Notes: a model not told the origin generated them from the sequence alone. DNA of 64,000 nucleotides from Tetranychus cinnabarinus (GCA_022266195.1 WHVY01000003.1:4030001-4094000); one strand, 5' to 3'; positions 41,301 to 53,153 are shown, numbered from the stretch's first letter. Numbers and translations are program-made.

Positions 41301-44300
41301 TACTTTCTCTGTTTACTATTTTTTGTTGTTCCTCAACTCTACACATTGATCTCTTTCTCTGATTTAAGATGACGATGAACGATGATACACTTTCCTTTCT
41401 TTCCTTTTTTTATATCAACCTAAACAATATGATGATACAAAGTAATATCATCCATTGGGAATAATAGGGAAAAGTGGTTTTACTTTTTTTCTGCTTTTCT
41501 TGTTCTGTTACAGTTTAGATCATTTTTGTTCACTTTCAAGTTGTATTAGAATAAAACATTGGTAGAAAAAAGAAAATGAAATGCAAAGATAAATTCAAAT
41601 TCGAGATCAACAGCGATTGAGATTAGTCTCTTTACTCAGTTGATATTGTTTACCAACTCCAACAGTGAACTGATGATTGTAGCGATTAATTTTTGGTAAA
41701 CAGCTTGCAAATGAAAACAATATTCAACCGAAAACACGAAGTTTGCGAATGCAATGAAACGTTCAAGGTTTGATCAACTGATTGAGTTGTTATTCCTAGG
41801 TTATTTTGCATCATTATTGTAACGAGAAATCGATTGCAACTGAACAGAATTGAGATTGCAATTGACTTTTTCATAAACAACATTAACGGATATTTATGCA
41901 ATTAAGTTGGTAAACAGTTTTGACTCTAAAACTGAGCTTGTTAGGTTGAAGTCAGAAGCAAGTACTGCAAAATACCGAGACTAGTTGAAGTCGCCTTCAC
42001 TTAACTGATGTTAGCTCGTGTATTTGTGATCTTGTGGATTGCTTAAGCTAGGATCCTTTGTGTAACCTTTGAAGGTGTAACTCGGAACTGCACTTTGACA
42101 AAAAAATGAGTTTCAGTTTGCTGCAGACTCGGAAGAGTTTAAAGTAAGTCATTAGAGATTATCATTTCAAAGTCAAGTGCAATGCAAAATTAACAAATGA
42201 AGCAAAAACGGTCGTTTAAGTTGAATTTATATTTGATCATTAAGCATGACTTGAGTTGACTTGATTTGGCATTAATTTTTTACTTAAACTTCAACCTGGA
42301 GATGAGGAAAAGGTTTGTCTCGTTTGCATCAACTATCAGTATATTGACTTGATATTTATAAGTCATTATGGATGAAATAAGTTGTAAATTGATAAACTTT
42401 TAATTAAACTGTCTCATAAAATTTTCATCTCAAAATAACTGAAGTCATCTTTTGCATCATTATTGTTCATTTTAATGAGACAGAGTTGAAATGAGTGACA
42501 CAAAGTGCTTAATTAAAGGTTATCATTTTGAGTGACAAATCGGTCGAGATTAAAACAATTGTCTAGCTGAAAATAGCGGTTACTTTGATGATTAAAGTTG
42601 ATTAGGTTCTAATAAACATTTGAAAGAAGCGTTTCAAAGACATTTATATCTAGTCATTATAATTGTGACTACCATTTGACTGTGATTTGATGTGAAAATT
42701 TGCTTTTCTCTTTTCACGTTGCTTCTGCTAAAAATAGAAAGTTTTAACTGAGAAAGGCTACAGATAAAAGGTAAAGGTAGCAATTCAATTTATTGAAGAG
42801 ATGAGTTTATCTGCATCTTGAGATTTGTATCTGTAACTTTTTTTTGTTAAATCTTATCACTTGCAAGAGAAGATGAAGAGAAGCACAAGGAAAGATAAAA
42901 AAGAGAAACCAGTTCAGCTTAAAATGAAATTACTGGTTCCATGGGAATTACCTGGAAAGAGAAAACTTATTTAATGTTGAACAGTTTTTTTTCCTTCTCT
43001 TTACTTCTTTTCCATGCAAAGACGAGAAAACTTGATCAAATTGTTGAAACCAGTTTTAAGGTCAACGCGCGCAAATCAACTTAGCTATAAATGAACAGTC
43101 TGTTTGTGTGTGAAAGAGAAGAAGAAAGTCTTGGCATGAAACTCAGGTGATGAAGAGAAAAAAAGAAGAGATGAAGATTGATAAAGATGATAGGTAGAGA
43201 GAAAGGTGGAAGACCTGAAAAGTGAGAAAAAAACTCAACATTTTGAACAATTTTTGGCTTTCGTTGGAATCTTTTCAAAGTTCAATTTGATTTTCAAATT
43301 TAATCAAAGTGTTTTTTCATGACGCTTCAGTGAGTGTTTCAAGAGTTTGATTAAAAAATTAACCAAGTTGACCAAGAATGAGCAAGAAAATTGGAGGTAA
43401 AAGTTTTAGTCATTTTCATTGTAAAGATGAGCTCTTAATCAAAGTCAAGATTTCAAGATGAATTCAATTCTAACTCTGAACATTTCAATGTTCGAATTGC
43501 AATATTTGCAACTCGTTCTGAGTCAGAACAATTTCAAGTGCAAGCTTAACACAAATTCATCTTCAACTCTCTTTGACCACCTACAGGTATGAATGTTTCA
43601 GTGATGACAGAGAGGAAGGCAATTCTTAAAGGACGTTAGCACTGGTCAGGAAAGAGCAACTTTCATTTGATAACTTTTTATGTTTTTCAATTCAATCTTG
43701 CGAGGTTGATTAACCTTTAATAAGCCAATTGAAACCAACATTGAGAAAAAACTAGTTCATCATCTTGATAGTCATCATCGTAATCATCTGCATTTTTTGC
43801 CTTCTTCATAACAAAACTGAACTTTAACAAAATGATCACGAGATGAAACACTTAAGAGTCAAATCAAGAATCAAAGTAAACTAATCACAAGAAATGGCAA
43901 GGCAAGGTAAAAAAGTGTGCGAGTTGTCATCTCAAACATTATCTCATTCCAGGCTCATCATTATCATTTTTTTCTTACCTTTTGTCACTTTTACTTCAAC
44001 TTTTCCCTTTTACTGTTTGCTATTTTGTCAACTGTTAAACTGAGTTTCCTGCTTTTCACTCTTGGCCAATCAAGGCTCTTTGTTTGATGCTAACAACACG
44101 CTTCCATTGGGTTGCAAAAAATGTCAACACAAGCCTGACAATGGTTAAGTGTTGTAAACATAAAATGTTTTCATTCGCATTTTTAGACAATCAAATGTCA
44201 AGATGATTCTTATGATAAGGATGATAATAATAGCTATCATGATGATGGGCTTGTTGCAGTAAAATTGAACAGTGTGAATAGATCATTTGCAGGTTTGTAA

Positions 44301-46289
44301 TCTCATTTACAGTTACGTGTCTTGGAATGAAGTTTGGTTAACAAAATGGAAAAGATGAAAATTCATTTTTCCATGTTACAAACTTGTTACTCCTCTTTTC
44401 AATTTTTACAATTTACATACATAATGGGCAAGATGAGACCAAAAGCAATACATTAGTGAAATGAGATAAGTGTTTTCAAGTATTTCATTTAAACAAACCC
44501 TTTCAATGTTATCCTTTCAAGTCTAGATGTTTCTCAGAGTTATTCATTTCAAACACACAAAACAAAATGAAATATGCAAAGATACCAGAAAACAAAGGCT
44601 AATCTTTCATCCAGTTCAACTATTTGATGGCGAAATAAAGATTCAGATTTAAAGCCACAAAAATATTTGCAAATGTACAACTTTAGATTGGCTAATAACG
44701 AGTTTCAGAAAAGTGTTCAAGTCTTCAAAAACGTTGAGCTAAGAAACATTTAAAGTTGGTTAAAGTTGAAATCTTGAAAGTCACAGAAAACTTGAAACAA
44801 AACAGCTGATTAAAATACAGAGTTGAACTTCGGGAAGACAAAAAGTGATCAGCTTGATTAGTTTCAAGCGAACTTCAAAAGTCAAGTTGACCTGAAATTA
44901 TGATAAGTGTGCAAAAAGTCGTGAATTTTTTTTTCAATAGTCGGTCGAAAAATGTTTACAAAATATTTAGTCAACCAATATTGAGATTTGTTTGTTCAAG
45001 TGTGCAAAATGCTAATCAACTTACTGAGGATCCCGAACATCAGGAAGAGATCGTCTTAGTGAAATCATGTCACTAATATATTGATTGAATGCATTGTCTT
45101 CCCATCCTTTGCTGACCAGACTTTGCACTTCACTTGAAACATTGGTTGGTAAGACAACAGGTTTACCCAATTCACCTGGGCCTTTCTTACTATCATCAAT
45201 TGGCATTGGTATCACAGCATTTTGATTGAAACGTTTAGCATTTAACTGGAAATTGCAAATTCATGATAATCATGGAAAAGAAGAAGAAGAAGAAGAAAAT
45301 GAAAAGAAGATTAATTTAGCAGAAAAGTTGAAAAAATACAAATTTTCAAGTTTACTCAACTCAGGGTGATGCGCTTTAATGCAACAAAAGCGTAAAAATG
45401 TTTAACATTAACATTGATTTTGGCAGAATGTTTATCAAATTAGTTTACCAATTGCAGGTTCATTTTTGTTGACTCTAATAGTTTACCAATAATCACACTT
45501 GCAATCATCATCTTCATCACCATGATAATCATCGCCATCATCAACCATCAACATCATCATCATTATGCTCATTGACATTATCTGTATAACATTATTACTG
45601 TTGATAATTTTGAAATGATCATCAATTGTAGATGGTTCATTGAATACAATTTAATAAATACAAAAATGCTCTCAAATGTGTTCACATTAACAAAATCATT
45701 TACACCTTTTATGCATGAGTAATGTTTATGATGATGTTCCTGTTGTTGATGATGATCATTATCAACATTATCATCAAGATAATGATCTGAGCAATGTTGC
45801 ACCAAGGAAGAAGCAAGAAAAGAAAATTAATTTTTTTCTTCTTTTCGTCGAACCTTTTTTTCCACTGTAAATTTTTTACTCAAATTCAAGTGAACCTGCA
45901 ATCAGAGTTGACTGACATTGTGAGTAAAAACTGAGTTTATGAAACAATTGGTTGTTACTCACTTTGTTATACAGTTTATGATGTTTATGGTTAATTCCTG
46001 GAGCTAATTGTTCACTTTCTCCTGGAACCAGATTTAATTTAGATTCACTATTTGTTAACTTATTGACACGATTAACATTATTTTCTAATACAATATTGTT
46101 CAACACTTGATGGGCAGATGATGAGATTGATGGTGATGAGGATAACTGTGACAATACAAGTAAATCATCAGCATTTGGATGTTTCACCCTTTCATTGAGA
46201 TTAATGAAAAGTGTTAATAAAAACCATGAAGCAGGAATGAGAAGAAGCACTTTAAAGTAAAGGCTTCTTCGTCGAGGAACAAAAACCAT
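23351..46289 (-). CDS. Pgant: Polypeptide N-acetylgalactosaminyltransferase (GALNT/PGANT), complete, alternatively spliced lectin domain
   Basis: Minus-strand exons in transcript order: 46289-45963, 45245-45025, 34656-34490, 33690-33309, 32574-32457, 32001-31816, 28554-28426, then either 28126-28010 (8a) or 25978-25841 (8b), then 25141-25013 and 23503-23351. All phases agree and give 642 residues (8a) or 649 (8b). Domain order: short cytosolic Arg-rich tail, one membrane anchor at about 11-30, a stem, the GT-A catalytic domain, and a ricin-type lectin domain. Catalytic landmarks are SVIICFHNEAWS, the metal-binding DSH (286-288), SPTMAGGLF, WGGENLELSFK and the third metal ligand His423 in SHVGHIFR. 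The lectin has alpha (8a/8b), beta (CLDFAG, QLW) and gamma (CLEMSP, QKW) repeats. The enzyme transfers GalNAc from UDP-GalNAc to Ser/Thr in the Golgi, starting mucin-type O-glycans. The splice pattern recalls Drosophila Pgant9, but orthology is inference. Confidence 0.95.
24000..25000. other. PGANT intron 9 (23504-25012), simple-sequence content
   Basis: The intron between the beta and gamma lectin exons spans 23504-25012. It holds GAT-type microsatellite sequence around 24358-24440 and no additional exon that I can support. Confidence 0.6.
25142..25840. other. PGANT intron between exon 8b and exon 9
   Basis: AT-rich with Phe/Glu-frame noise and a run of GAAAATTC-like words near 25650-25730. 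No further lectin-repeat exon is visible. Confidence 0.6.
25841..25978 (-). CDS. Pgant: PGANT exon 8b: alternative lectin alpha repeat, altered binding residues
   Basis: 46 codons, phase 0 at both ends, acceptor ATTGAACAG and donor CAG|GTAGTT. It starts IRSLSTLEKSEQDELIDGWC and contains CLEKSPFKIG, with the end LQMWECLPGRDNQ. It aligns with exon 8a over the same repeat, sharing the C-L-D/E position, the second Cys and the closing NQ. It is longer by seven residues, has Glu instead of Asp in CLD, and lacks the Cys-His and Gly-Gly of exon 8a. Including both exons would keep the frame but give two alpha repeats, so mutually exclusive use is the likely reading. Confidence 0.8.
25979..28009. other. 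PGANT intron between alternative exons 8a and 8b
   Basis: About 2 kb on the minus strand separating the two candidate exons. I looked for a third copy ending in an NQ|GT motif and found none. The interval is where selector or docking sequences for exon choice would be expected, but no clear inverted pairing was found by eye. Confidence 0.55.
28010..28126 (-). CDS. Pgant: PGANT exon 8a: lectin alpha repeat, sugar-binding-like version
   Basis: 39 codons, phase 0 at both ends, acceptor AAATCAG and a weak donor CAG|GTTCGA. It encodes a ricin-type repeat starting VRNLGGDSPNKMCLDS and ending VGLYPCHNQGGNQ. It carries the hallmarks of the family's GalNAc-binding alpha repeat: Asp in CLD, then Tyr-x-Cys-His and GGNQ. 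It joins GEAVASGE of exon 7 to YFLLSREGEIRRDE of exon 9. Confidence 0.9.
29813..29847. repeat. Two adjacent 16-base perfect palindromes
   Basis: GTAATAATATTATTAC (29813-29828) and ATTATCATATGATAAT (29832-29847) are each exactly self-complementary and are separated by three bases. They lie in PGANT intron 6. They could form cruciform or hairpin structures, or be dimeric factor sites; AT-rich chance is also possible. Confidence 0.7.
31814..31815 (-). other. Non-canonical GC splice donor after PGANT exon 6
   Basis: Exon 6 ends RIGNNL at 31816 and the intron begins GCAAGT. Joining to the acceptor CCTTTAG before 28554 gives NNLGDYGDV in frame. The nearby GT (GCAA|GTTTCA) would create an immediate stop with that acceptor. 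GC-AG introns make up about one percent of animal introns, and this donor otherwise matches consensus well. Confidence 0.8.
32575..33308. other. PGANT intron between exons 4 and 5
   Basis: 734 bases, GTAAGC donor and ACTTCAG acceptor on the minus strand. No content recognised. Shorter PGANT introns at 32002-32456 and 33691-34489 are likewise empty. Confidence 0.75.
35484..35551 (-). repeat. Degenerate tRNA-like element (tRNA pseudogene or tRNA-derived SINE head)
   Basis: On the minus strand TAGCCTAGTGG (35544-35534) matches the Pol III A box and GGTTCGCGTCT (35500-35490) resembles the B box. The 33-base gap is as in a tRNA. The D arm is intact and closely like tRNA-Asp/Val, and the T arm can pair at four of five positions. 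The anticodon stem is broken and the 3' acceptor strand cannot pair with the 5' one, so it is not a functional tRNA. Confidence 0.6.
37962..38150 (+). other. Unassigned intronic open frame
   Basis: A 62-codon plus-strand frame in PGANT intron 2, opposite to the host gene. It starts MECNFSLTLEEVVIAS and ends RLRDLIEE. Its base composition is less AT-rich than the flanks. No domain, signal peptide or splice support is visible, so it is probably chance or an old mobile-element remnant. Confidence 0.18.
38591..38611 (+). repeat. Copy of dispersed AATGCAAAATAAC motif
   Basis: Reads ACAATAATAATGCAAAATAA. It shares the core with loci at 13596, 41799 (reverse strand), 50731, 57436 and 57551. Confidence 0.45.
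40250..40313 (+). repeat. Second degenerate tRNA-like element
   Basis: TAGTCCAGTGAG (40252-40263) matches 11 of 12 positions of a tRNA A box, and GGTTCGAGGAC (40291-40301) matches a B box. The gap is 27 bases, slightly short for a tRNA. The stems do not pair well. It differs in sequence from the element at 35.5 kb and lies on the other strand. Confidence 0.4.
41799..41823 (-). repeat. Copy of dispersed AATGCAAAATAACCT motif (reverse strand)
   Basis: The minus strand reads GTTACAATAATGATGCAAAA followed by TAACC. Same core as the 50.7 and 57.5 kb copies. Confidence 0.45.
45246..45962. other. PGANT intron 1
   Basis: 717 bases between the anchor/stem exon and exon 2, phase 0, donor GTGAGT and acceptor TTTCCAG. 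It contains an AAG microsatellite at 45277-45297 and CAT/GAT-rich sequence near 45500-45550 and 45730-45770. Confidence 0.8.
45277..45297. repeat. (AAG)n microsatellite
   Basis: About six AAG units just inside PGANT intron 1. On the gene strand it is a CTT tract 32 bases upstream of the exon 2 acceptor, where it may serve as part of the polypyrimidine tract. Confidence 0.7.
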
Positions 46290-46582
46290 CTCACAATGGA
46301 TACACTTTTCACTAGATTTTCGAGCTTCTTCTTCTTCTGTCCTTGTTCGTCTTCTGTCTTCACCTCAAGATGTTGGTCTTTCAACAGCTCTTACTGTTGT
46401 CCACTTGTACCACTCTTGATTCCCTTTTTACCTTTGCTTGATTGGATTCTTGGTTGATGTCCAGTTTACTGTTTACTATTGTTGTTACAGGAATAATAAT
46501 TTAGGTAATTTGCTGTTCATTTCATGATATTTATATAATGGTAAGATGATGATGATGTTGTTGTTGGAAAGGCAAGTTTAAT
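46290..46582 (-). promoter_or_regulatory. PGANT 5' leader with two upstream reading frames; TATA box or 5' UTR acceptor
   Basis: Upstream of the ATG at 46289 (context GAGATGG) the minus strand is open-ended leader sequence. Two alternatives are visible. A strong acceptor (pyrimidine tract then TTTTCAG) ends at 46583, implying an upstream non-coding exon. A TATA-like TTATATAAATAT at 46538-46527 could instead set a start within the leader. Two short upstream frames overlap just below the TATA-like box: ATG-AAA-TGA, and an 11-codon frame MNSKLPKLLFL, which could lower translation if transcription starts upstream. Confidence 0.45.
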
Positions 46583-47487
46583 CTGAAAATGAACAAGGAA
46601 ATAAAAAGAAGGTTAATATCATTGAAAAAATACTTTTTTTTGTGTTCACTTGTCGTAGGAGCTGATGATAATCACACATTAATGGGAAACCATTTGCTCT
46701 CTTACTGATGATGATAATGGTGATAATGATTATGATGTGCATGTGAATCAACTTGTCTTTCACTGTTTTTTTACATTCTTGACTCTTCTTTACATCTACT
46801 TGTCTTGGTAATCCTTATCCTTTGTGCAACTCACACTATCGCATTGTTTATTAACATCTTTTTTTTCACTCTGGACTATTCTGTGTTTGACGAATCCATG
46901 AATCTGGATTCTTTAGACGAGACTGGATTACATTAATCAATCAAATAATCATTAGATAAGGAGACAAACAGTTTATCATTTTCTTTAACTTTGCTTTATC
47001 TTCATTTCTCTCTCTCTACTTCACATCTTCAAGTTCATCTCAATCATTTTGTTATAACTTTCAATATTACATAGAAACGGAAAGCAAAGCAATTATTTTT
47101 CATCTCAAAATTGCAATTTAATGAAATATATCGATTGCAATTACAGTTTGATAGACAATGTTCAATCAATTTTTTCAATTTTACTCTTTAAAGGGAGACC
47201 ACAAAATCGATTGCATATCGATTTGTTGCATCATTCATTTACCTTGCATCTTATTCAGTTAGATTCAATTTTCTGTCAGAATTATGAGTTTTATCGAAAG
47301 CAAATTAACCTAAAGATTTGGTGATTTCTGAATCTACTTATTCGGCTTGGTGGACAAGTTAATATTAGTTTGAATGAAGCTCAAGCTGAATTAATCTCAA
47401 TATTATCTGCATTCTTGGTTAATGATTAAAGCCTTAATAACTTGGTTCAGTGGCAATGAGCTGTCAGAGATTAAATTCAAGGAAAAA

Positions 47488-47505
47488 GGTTAGGTTAGGT
47501 TAAGT
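47488..47505 (+). repeat. TTAGG-like tract
   Basis: AGGTTAGGTTAGGTTAAG: three units of the arthropod telomere repeat in an interstitial position. Confidence 0.55.
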
Positions 47506-47660
47506 TGAATGAGGTTTAATTGCCAATTGAACTTGATTTTTTAATTAACTCGAATCACTTTGCGACGAAACAACGAAAATCGATTTCAATCTGTTTTCTG
47601 GTTACCCGAACTGTTTATTGGACAATTACTCGACGATAGTGGCTCTATTCGATCAGCTGC

Positions 47661-47680
47661 ATCAATATTTTTATATTGAT
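47661..47680. repeat. Perfect 8-bp stem hairpin
   Basis: ATCAATAT, a TTTT loop, then ATATTGAT. A short AT-rich inverted repeat, possibly chance. Confidence 0.5.
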
Positions 47681-48916
47681 AAACTGTTCAAAATCGATAG
47701 AAATCTAATATATCGATTCGTAACCTATGAACAAATAGTTTGATAAAATCGGTTAATGATTTTTTACGCATCTCTTGCAGCTAGAGGTTCAGATTTTCTT
47801 CAGGATTAAACTCGAGGTTAGAGAGATAAATATACAAATTTAGATGAGCGAAAATTTTGAATTCATTGTTTTTCTACTTTGGCAAAACAAGGTTCGAAAG
47901 CTGTCAATTAGTAAATGCTAGCAAAAATCGATGAATGTCAATTATTTTTCAATCCATGACCTGGGAATCAATTACAACCTTACAAACAGACGCATCGCTT
48001 TTCGAGTTTCGATCGGTTAAAATCGATCTTTTACTTTTCCATCTTGAACTTTATAAAATTGTAATTGTGATTGTAATTGAATCGCCCAATCGATTTAAAA
48101 CGATTATTAAAAAAAGTCGATTCCAAGCATGTAATCATTGAATGTAAATGAATGTAAATAACCTATTTGTATGCATTGAACAATTGATTGGATAAGTCAG
48201 CTAGGAAATTGTTTGATAAAAGTTAATGAAACAAAACTCTGTTCAAACATCCATTAATATTGCACCTTTACATGTTAATGGAGTGAAATGAATTTTTCAT
48301 TCAATTTTTCAATTATCAACTATAACAGATTGATGAGCAATTTCATGAGACAGTAAAAGTTACAAAAATTGATTCCTATTAAAACTGATTAATTGTAAAT
48401 GATAATTAGTTGTACAATGATAAATGATAGTTGATGATGGCAAATGGACAATCAAAATGAAAATTGGTGATTGGCCAGAAAAGGTTTGAATGGCGAAACA
48501 AAGTGAAAGGGAAAACTGGAAATGCACGAGAAAAGTGAAATTGAGATGAAAATGAAACTTGACCGAGTTCATTGGTCAGATTAAAGTTGCGTGTTTGAAA
48601 GGAAAAGGTTGTTGCGTGAATCGAGTGAAACTTGTAAGATTGAGATTGAAATTTGCTATTCTTGACACATTTGACTTTGATGATAACCAAGCATGATGCT
48701 CTCTCTCTCATTGATACAATTATCATGATTATCGTGTGTTCAATTGAACCAGCATCATTTCAAGTCACAGTTTGTTTGTTGATCATCATTATTGTTATTA
48801 TCATTATTGTTCTGGGAATTGATTGTCAACAACAATTCAATATCACAAAATGTTTCCACTCGTTTCCACAATCGATTCACAACGGGTTCATGAATGAAAC
48901 TTTTCCGCCAAAAAAT

Positions 48917-48943
48917 TCTTCTCCTTCTTCTTCTTCTTCTTCT
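48917..48943. repeat. (CTT)n microsatellite
   Basis: A run of CTT units with one CTC interruption, in the unassigned right flank. Confidence 0.7.
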
Positions 48944-50370
48944 CATAATCATTATTCATTGTTCATAAAGATTGTTAAAAATAACATGAAGCACATTTTG
49001 ATTTCAAGCTAATTGCGTGATTCATGATAATAATGTTGATATCAATTTCAATTACGACTCATGTTTATCATTTTTCATTTCATTTGGTTGATGATATTTC
49101 ATAGCAAGCGGTTGGAAAATGTTTCAAACATTTCAATTTGCAGGTTCAGTCAAGAGATTAAAGTTTATTGTTAATAATGATCAACCATGATGGTTCATTT
49201 TACGCTCATAATTCACCCTGTTTGCATAAAAAAAGAGAAGAAATTCCAAATTTAATTTACTATTATTGTTCACTTTTCTGTGGTTAACTATGTTGATATT
49301 TCATGTTATTAATTTGTAATTTGATTAGTGAAAGCATTTGGAGCAACTTCAATGATAATAAATATCAGTTAATCAACTGGAAATCAGTTTAATCTATTAA
49401 TTCATTTTCCCTTTTTTTCAAGTCTAATTTTGGTTTGCCGATTGAAATGCTTTGGCCAATTTATTTCAATCAAATTCAATTGATGAATTGAATCGATGAA
49501 AAGAAGTGAACTTTTCAACAATCAATTGTAATCAAAATAATGATATCAAATTGTGAAATTAAGAGAAAATTTCATTTCTTTCAACTTCAATTATTATTCA
49601 TTATGCATGAGTTGAGTAAATATTAAGCCTTCTTAATGGTGAATCCAATGAAAAATGGATTCTTATTTGATTAAAATTTTGGTTAACTTTTGTAGCATCA
49701 TTGATGGACCTAAACATGTACCATAAAAGTTTATCGTTTCTTTTTTATTCATGTACAAGTTCCTGTAAAGAATTCAATGGAAAACTGGAAAAATTTAGAT
49801 TATAATGATGATCATGTTGATGATGGTAACCACTAAGAAGGTTGAAAACATCAAGGTAAGTTGAATGTTGAGGAAAGAAAAGTTTTTCATGTTCAATAAT
49901 ACTTTTTCATTTTGTGTGTAAATATTACAAATGGTAACTTTAAACTGGACATGAATATCATTGAATGACCAGTAATGATATTGATCCGTATTCTGGTCAT
50001 TATCTTTCATTCCTAATGGTTTATGGTACATAATGGTTAAATATTATATCGCTTTTCATGTGAAGAAAAAAGTTTACGAAAAATTATTATCATATTATAT
50101 CAAAAGGATTCAACTATTATTATGGAGAAAAACATTTGCTTTCTTAACAAATAATCTTGCAGTCAAAGAAAAAGAAATTGTTTATCTGAATTCGAAAAGT
50201 TGAAATCTCCTGAATTTGCCTTATGATTATAGCTTTTGCATTCAATCTTTTTTGACCCGAAAAACTCGGACTCATCGCTTGAACCAATGATAAAATTTCG
50301 ACGATGGGAATTGAATCTGTAGAGTCCTCACAGCTTCACCTTTTATCAACTCAATTAGTCAGCTAACTTG

Positions 50371-50402
50371 ACGTAACCTAATCTAACCTAACTTAACCTA
50401 AC
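50371..50402 (-). repeat. Degenerate AACCT (TTAGG complement) tract
   Basis: Repeated TAACCTAA-type units with single-base changes, in inverted orientation relative to the 47.5 and 57.3 kb tracts. Confidence 0.55.
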
Positions 50403-50730
50403 TCATCACTTTGATGAACAAATGAATCACAGTTTGAAGTAAAGGATTAAAGTTGCGATTTCACACAATAATAATGAAAAATGATGAATCTGTTTCAACC
50501 TTTGAGTCAATCTTTGACAAATTTCCTCAAACATCATTTCAAACTCAAACTGTGATTTCTAACCTCAAACTTGGCCATAATATGCTTTGGCCCAGCATTT
50601 TTTGGACAAATAGTTCGGATACGCAGTACGTACTGTCACGGTTTATTATTGATCACATTAAAAGATTACCCTGCCGACTGAGCTTTTAGATAATGTTTTA
50701 GTATTTACTTTTGATTATCATTTTTCATTG

Positions 50731-50757
50731 TAACAATAATGCAAAATAAACCGATAA
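50731..50757 (+). repeat. Copy of dispersed AATGCAAAATAA motif
   Basis: TAACAATAATGCAAAATAAA followed by CCGATAA. Nearly the consensus of the family. Confidence 0.45.
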
Positions 50758-52671
50758 GCTGTCAATTCAACCAAGTTTGAGGTTTACAAGTGAAACTGAT
50801 TGAGCTTGGGTAACCAAATGTGACCAGACTGACCGAATCTTGGCTTAGCTTTCATTTCTCAAATTGTTGTTCAAGATTGACTCATGATTGAATTGTACAA
50901 GTTTCACCAAGCTTATTTCATAGCATTCACAAAACAGATGTATTTTGTGGCAAAGATTTTGCTCTAAAGATTTGGTTAGACATTATTTTAAGCTCAATTC
51001 AAATGAAAAGCAAAGCTAATTTACAAACTCAATTTTAGGTTACCAGCAACTTTTAGATAAACAGTTATTAACCATGGCTAATGAGTTACAATTCATTGAA
51101 ATATCCTTTGAAATGGCAGCAAATAAAGTACAAGCTGTTTGATGAAATTATTTCCTTTTCATGTTGAGGATGTTTTTTTCATTGAGAAAAACTTTGGATA
51201 GGTTTGAATGTTATTGAGGCTTGTTAATGTTACCACACTTGGATCTGAACGGATTCGAGGTAATTTCAATGGGCTTTTTATTATTATCATTATTATTAAA
51301 GCAAATACACTCTCTCTATACATGGAAACATGGTTTAACTTTGCTGGGTTCACAATTGAAGCAATAAAATGGCATCAATTTACAATCAAACCAGAAATAA
51401 AGCCAACAACAGCAAAAAGATTTAGGTCAATCAACATGGTTTACAATAGAAATAAAAGTAAAATAAAATGCTATTAAATTGTCATCATCAATGAAAGTTA
51501 ATCTTGATCAAGTTTTAACTTCATTTAAAAAGGATTTGCACACAAAAAAAGAGCAACAAAACGCAAAGTTGCACTGAAAAGTGAAGCTCATCAATTTATC
51601 TCAATTTCAACAGCCAATTGTTTCCCCAATATTTGTAATTTCATCTGATTAATGTTAACTCATTACAATTTTTTCTGGTTAATCCAACTGATTTACATGT
51701 TAAAAATGAGAATTTACATGAAATGGTAAGAAAATCCATTTCTTCATTTCCTTTCATTCCAAAAGGTTAATCAAGTTTACTCGAGACTTTTATTGAAATA
51801 TTTGTGTCAATAACTTTCATTTTCACTTTCCACTGACTGTCCAAGTGATGACCTTTTCGTGGCCTCTCGTCTGATCAAAGGAAAGCTTTCTGTGCTTGTG
51901 ACAAATAATTGTCAACATTTCATTGATATTATTACTTGTCAATGTGTACAAAATAATATAATATTACCAAACAAGTAAAGGGAAAAGTTTTTGTTTTGTC
52001 TTTTCAAATGTCGAGTGAAAAAAAGCAAAACAAAAATACTTTTCTTTCCCTTCACAACAGTCAAGACTGAGTAAACACTCGAGCATTGATAATGTATAAA
52101 TGCAGCCCAAGAGTATTTCTTGGTGAAAAATGTTTTATAAATCACCTTGTGTAACCATGAAACAGGGCTAAGGTGAGTAGTGTTGAAGTGCAAGAATGTA
52201 TTCCAAGTTTGTTCAAGAAAAAAAAATCGACATTCAATTTGTAAACAGTCTCGTTGACACAATTCAGTTTGAAATATTCGGAAAAACTTTGCTTTAAGAA
52301 TTGGTTAATTATCGTCCAATTTTTCAAGAAATTCATTTAGAAATGACATGATATACCAATTACATCTGAAAATTGTTTTTCCTGAACATTGAGTTTCATG
52401 AGAATTTAAGAAAAATTTGAGATAAAAGTTGCTATACTCTTTAGATTGGTATTTTGTTTCTTCTAAAATCATGAAAGTCTTGGACATTCATAAGTCGATA
52501 TAATTGCAACCTTTTAATTTCCCTTCAAGTTAAGTAACTCATCGACAATCGAGCTTTGAAATTGAACAAAAGAACAAAAATTTAATCGACTTTTCTTTTC
52601 GTCTTAAATCTTTAATGGTTTTGTCCACAGAATTGGCTTGTATCTCATGTTTTGTACACAACGTCACATCT

Positions 52672-52698
52672 GGTTAAGGTTAGGTTTGGTTAGGTTAT
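52672..52698 (+). repeat. TTAGG-like tract
   Basis: GGTTAAGGTTAGGTTTGGTT followed by AGGTTA. About five imperfect units. Confidence 0.5.
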
Positions 52699-53153
52699 GT
52701 TTACATTCAGTTGAGTGTAAAGGTTTAAATGATGAAAAGAATGATTGAATTTTAATTATTCAAGAATTCATTAGTGAATAATTGACTCAGCAGTGAATAA
52801 CTAGAAATGCTCTTCGTTTATTCCTTACTAATTACTTTAATTGTCTTCGTGAGTTTGAACCAGTCAATGTTTTCCATCACTTTGGATTAACATTTTTTCA
52901 ACTTATTAGGTGTAACTATTGTTTAATCTTTCATCAATTTACTTTTTGTTTCTACCTGTTTGACTCTTTACTGTATTTTTAGTCTTAACAGTTCTAACCT
53001 TTTCTTGTGCAACTGCAAAAAGGGTTTGATTATTTTGATGATTCATCAATCTTTTAAGCTATTGTAACCACCAAGTGAGGTGAAAAAGATCATGTTTTGA
53101 TGGTTCCAACTAAGCTGATTGATAAATTTTATTGTAAGATGATTCAATGGTTA

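Larger units (their letters stand above)
34657..45024. other. Giant PGANT intron 2 (10.4 kb)
   Basis: The donor GTAAGT at 45024-45019 and the acceptor TTGTTTCAG before 34656 join NQYISDMISLRRSLPDVRDP to QCKNEKYHENLPQT in phase 2. Inside are two tRNA-like elements on opposite strands (35484-35551 and 40250-40313), two copies of the dispersed AATGCAAAATAAC motif (38591-38611 and 41799-41823), purine-rich runs and an unassigned plus-strand frame at 37962-38150. No nested gene is supported. Confidence 0.75.
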
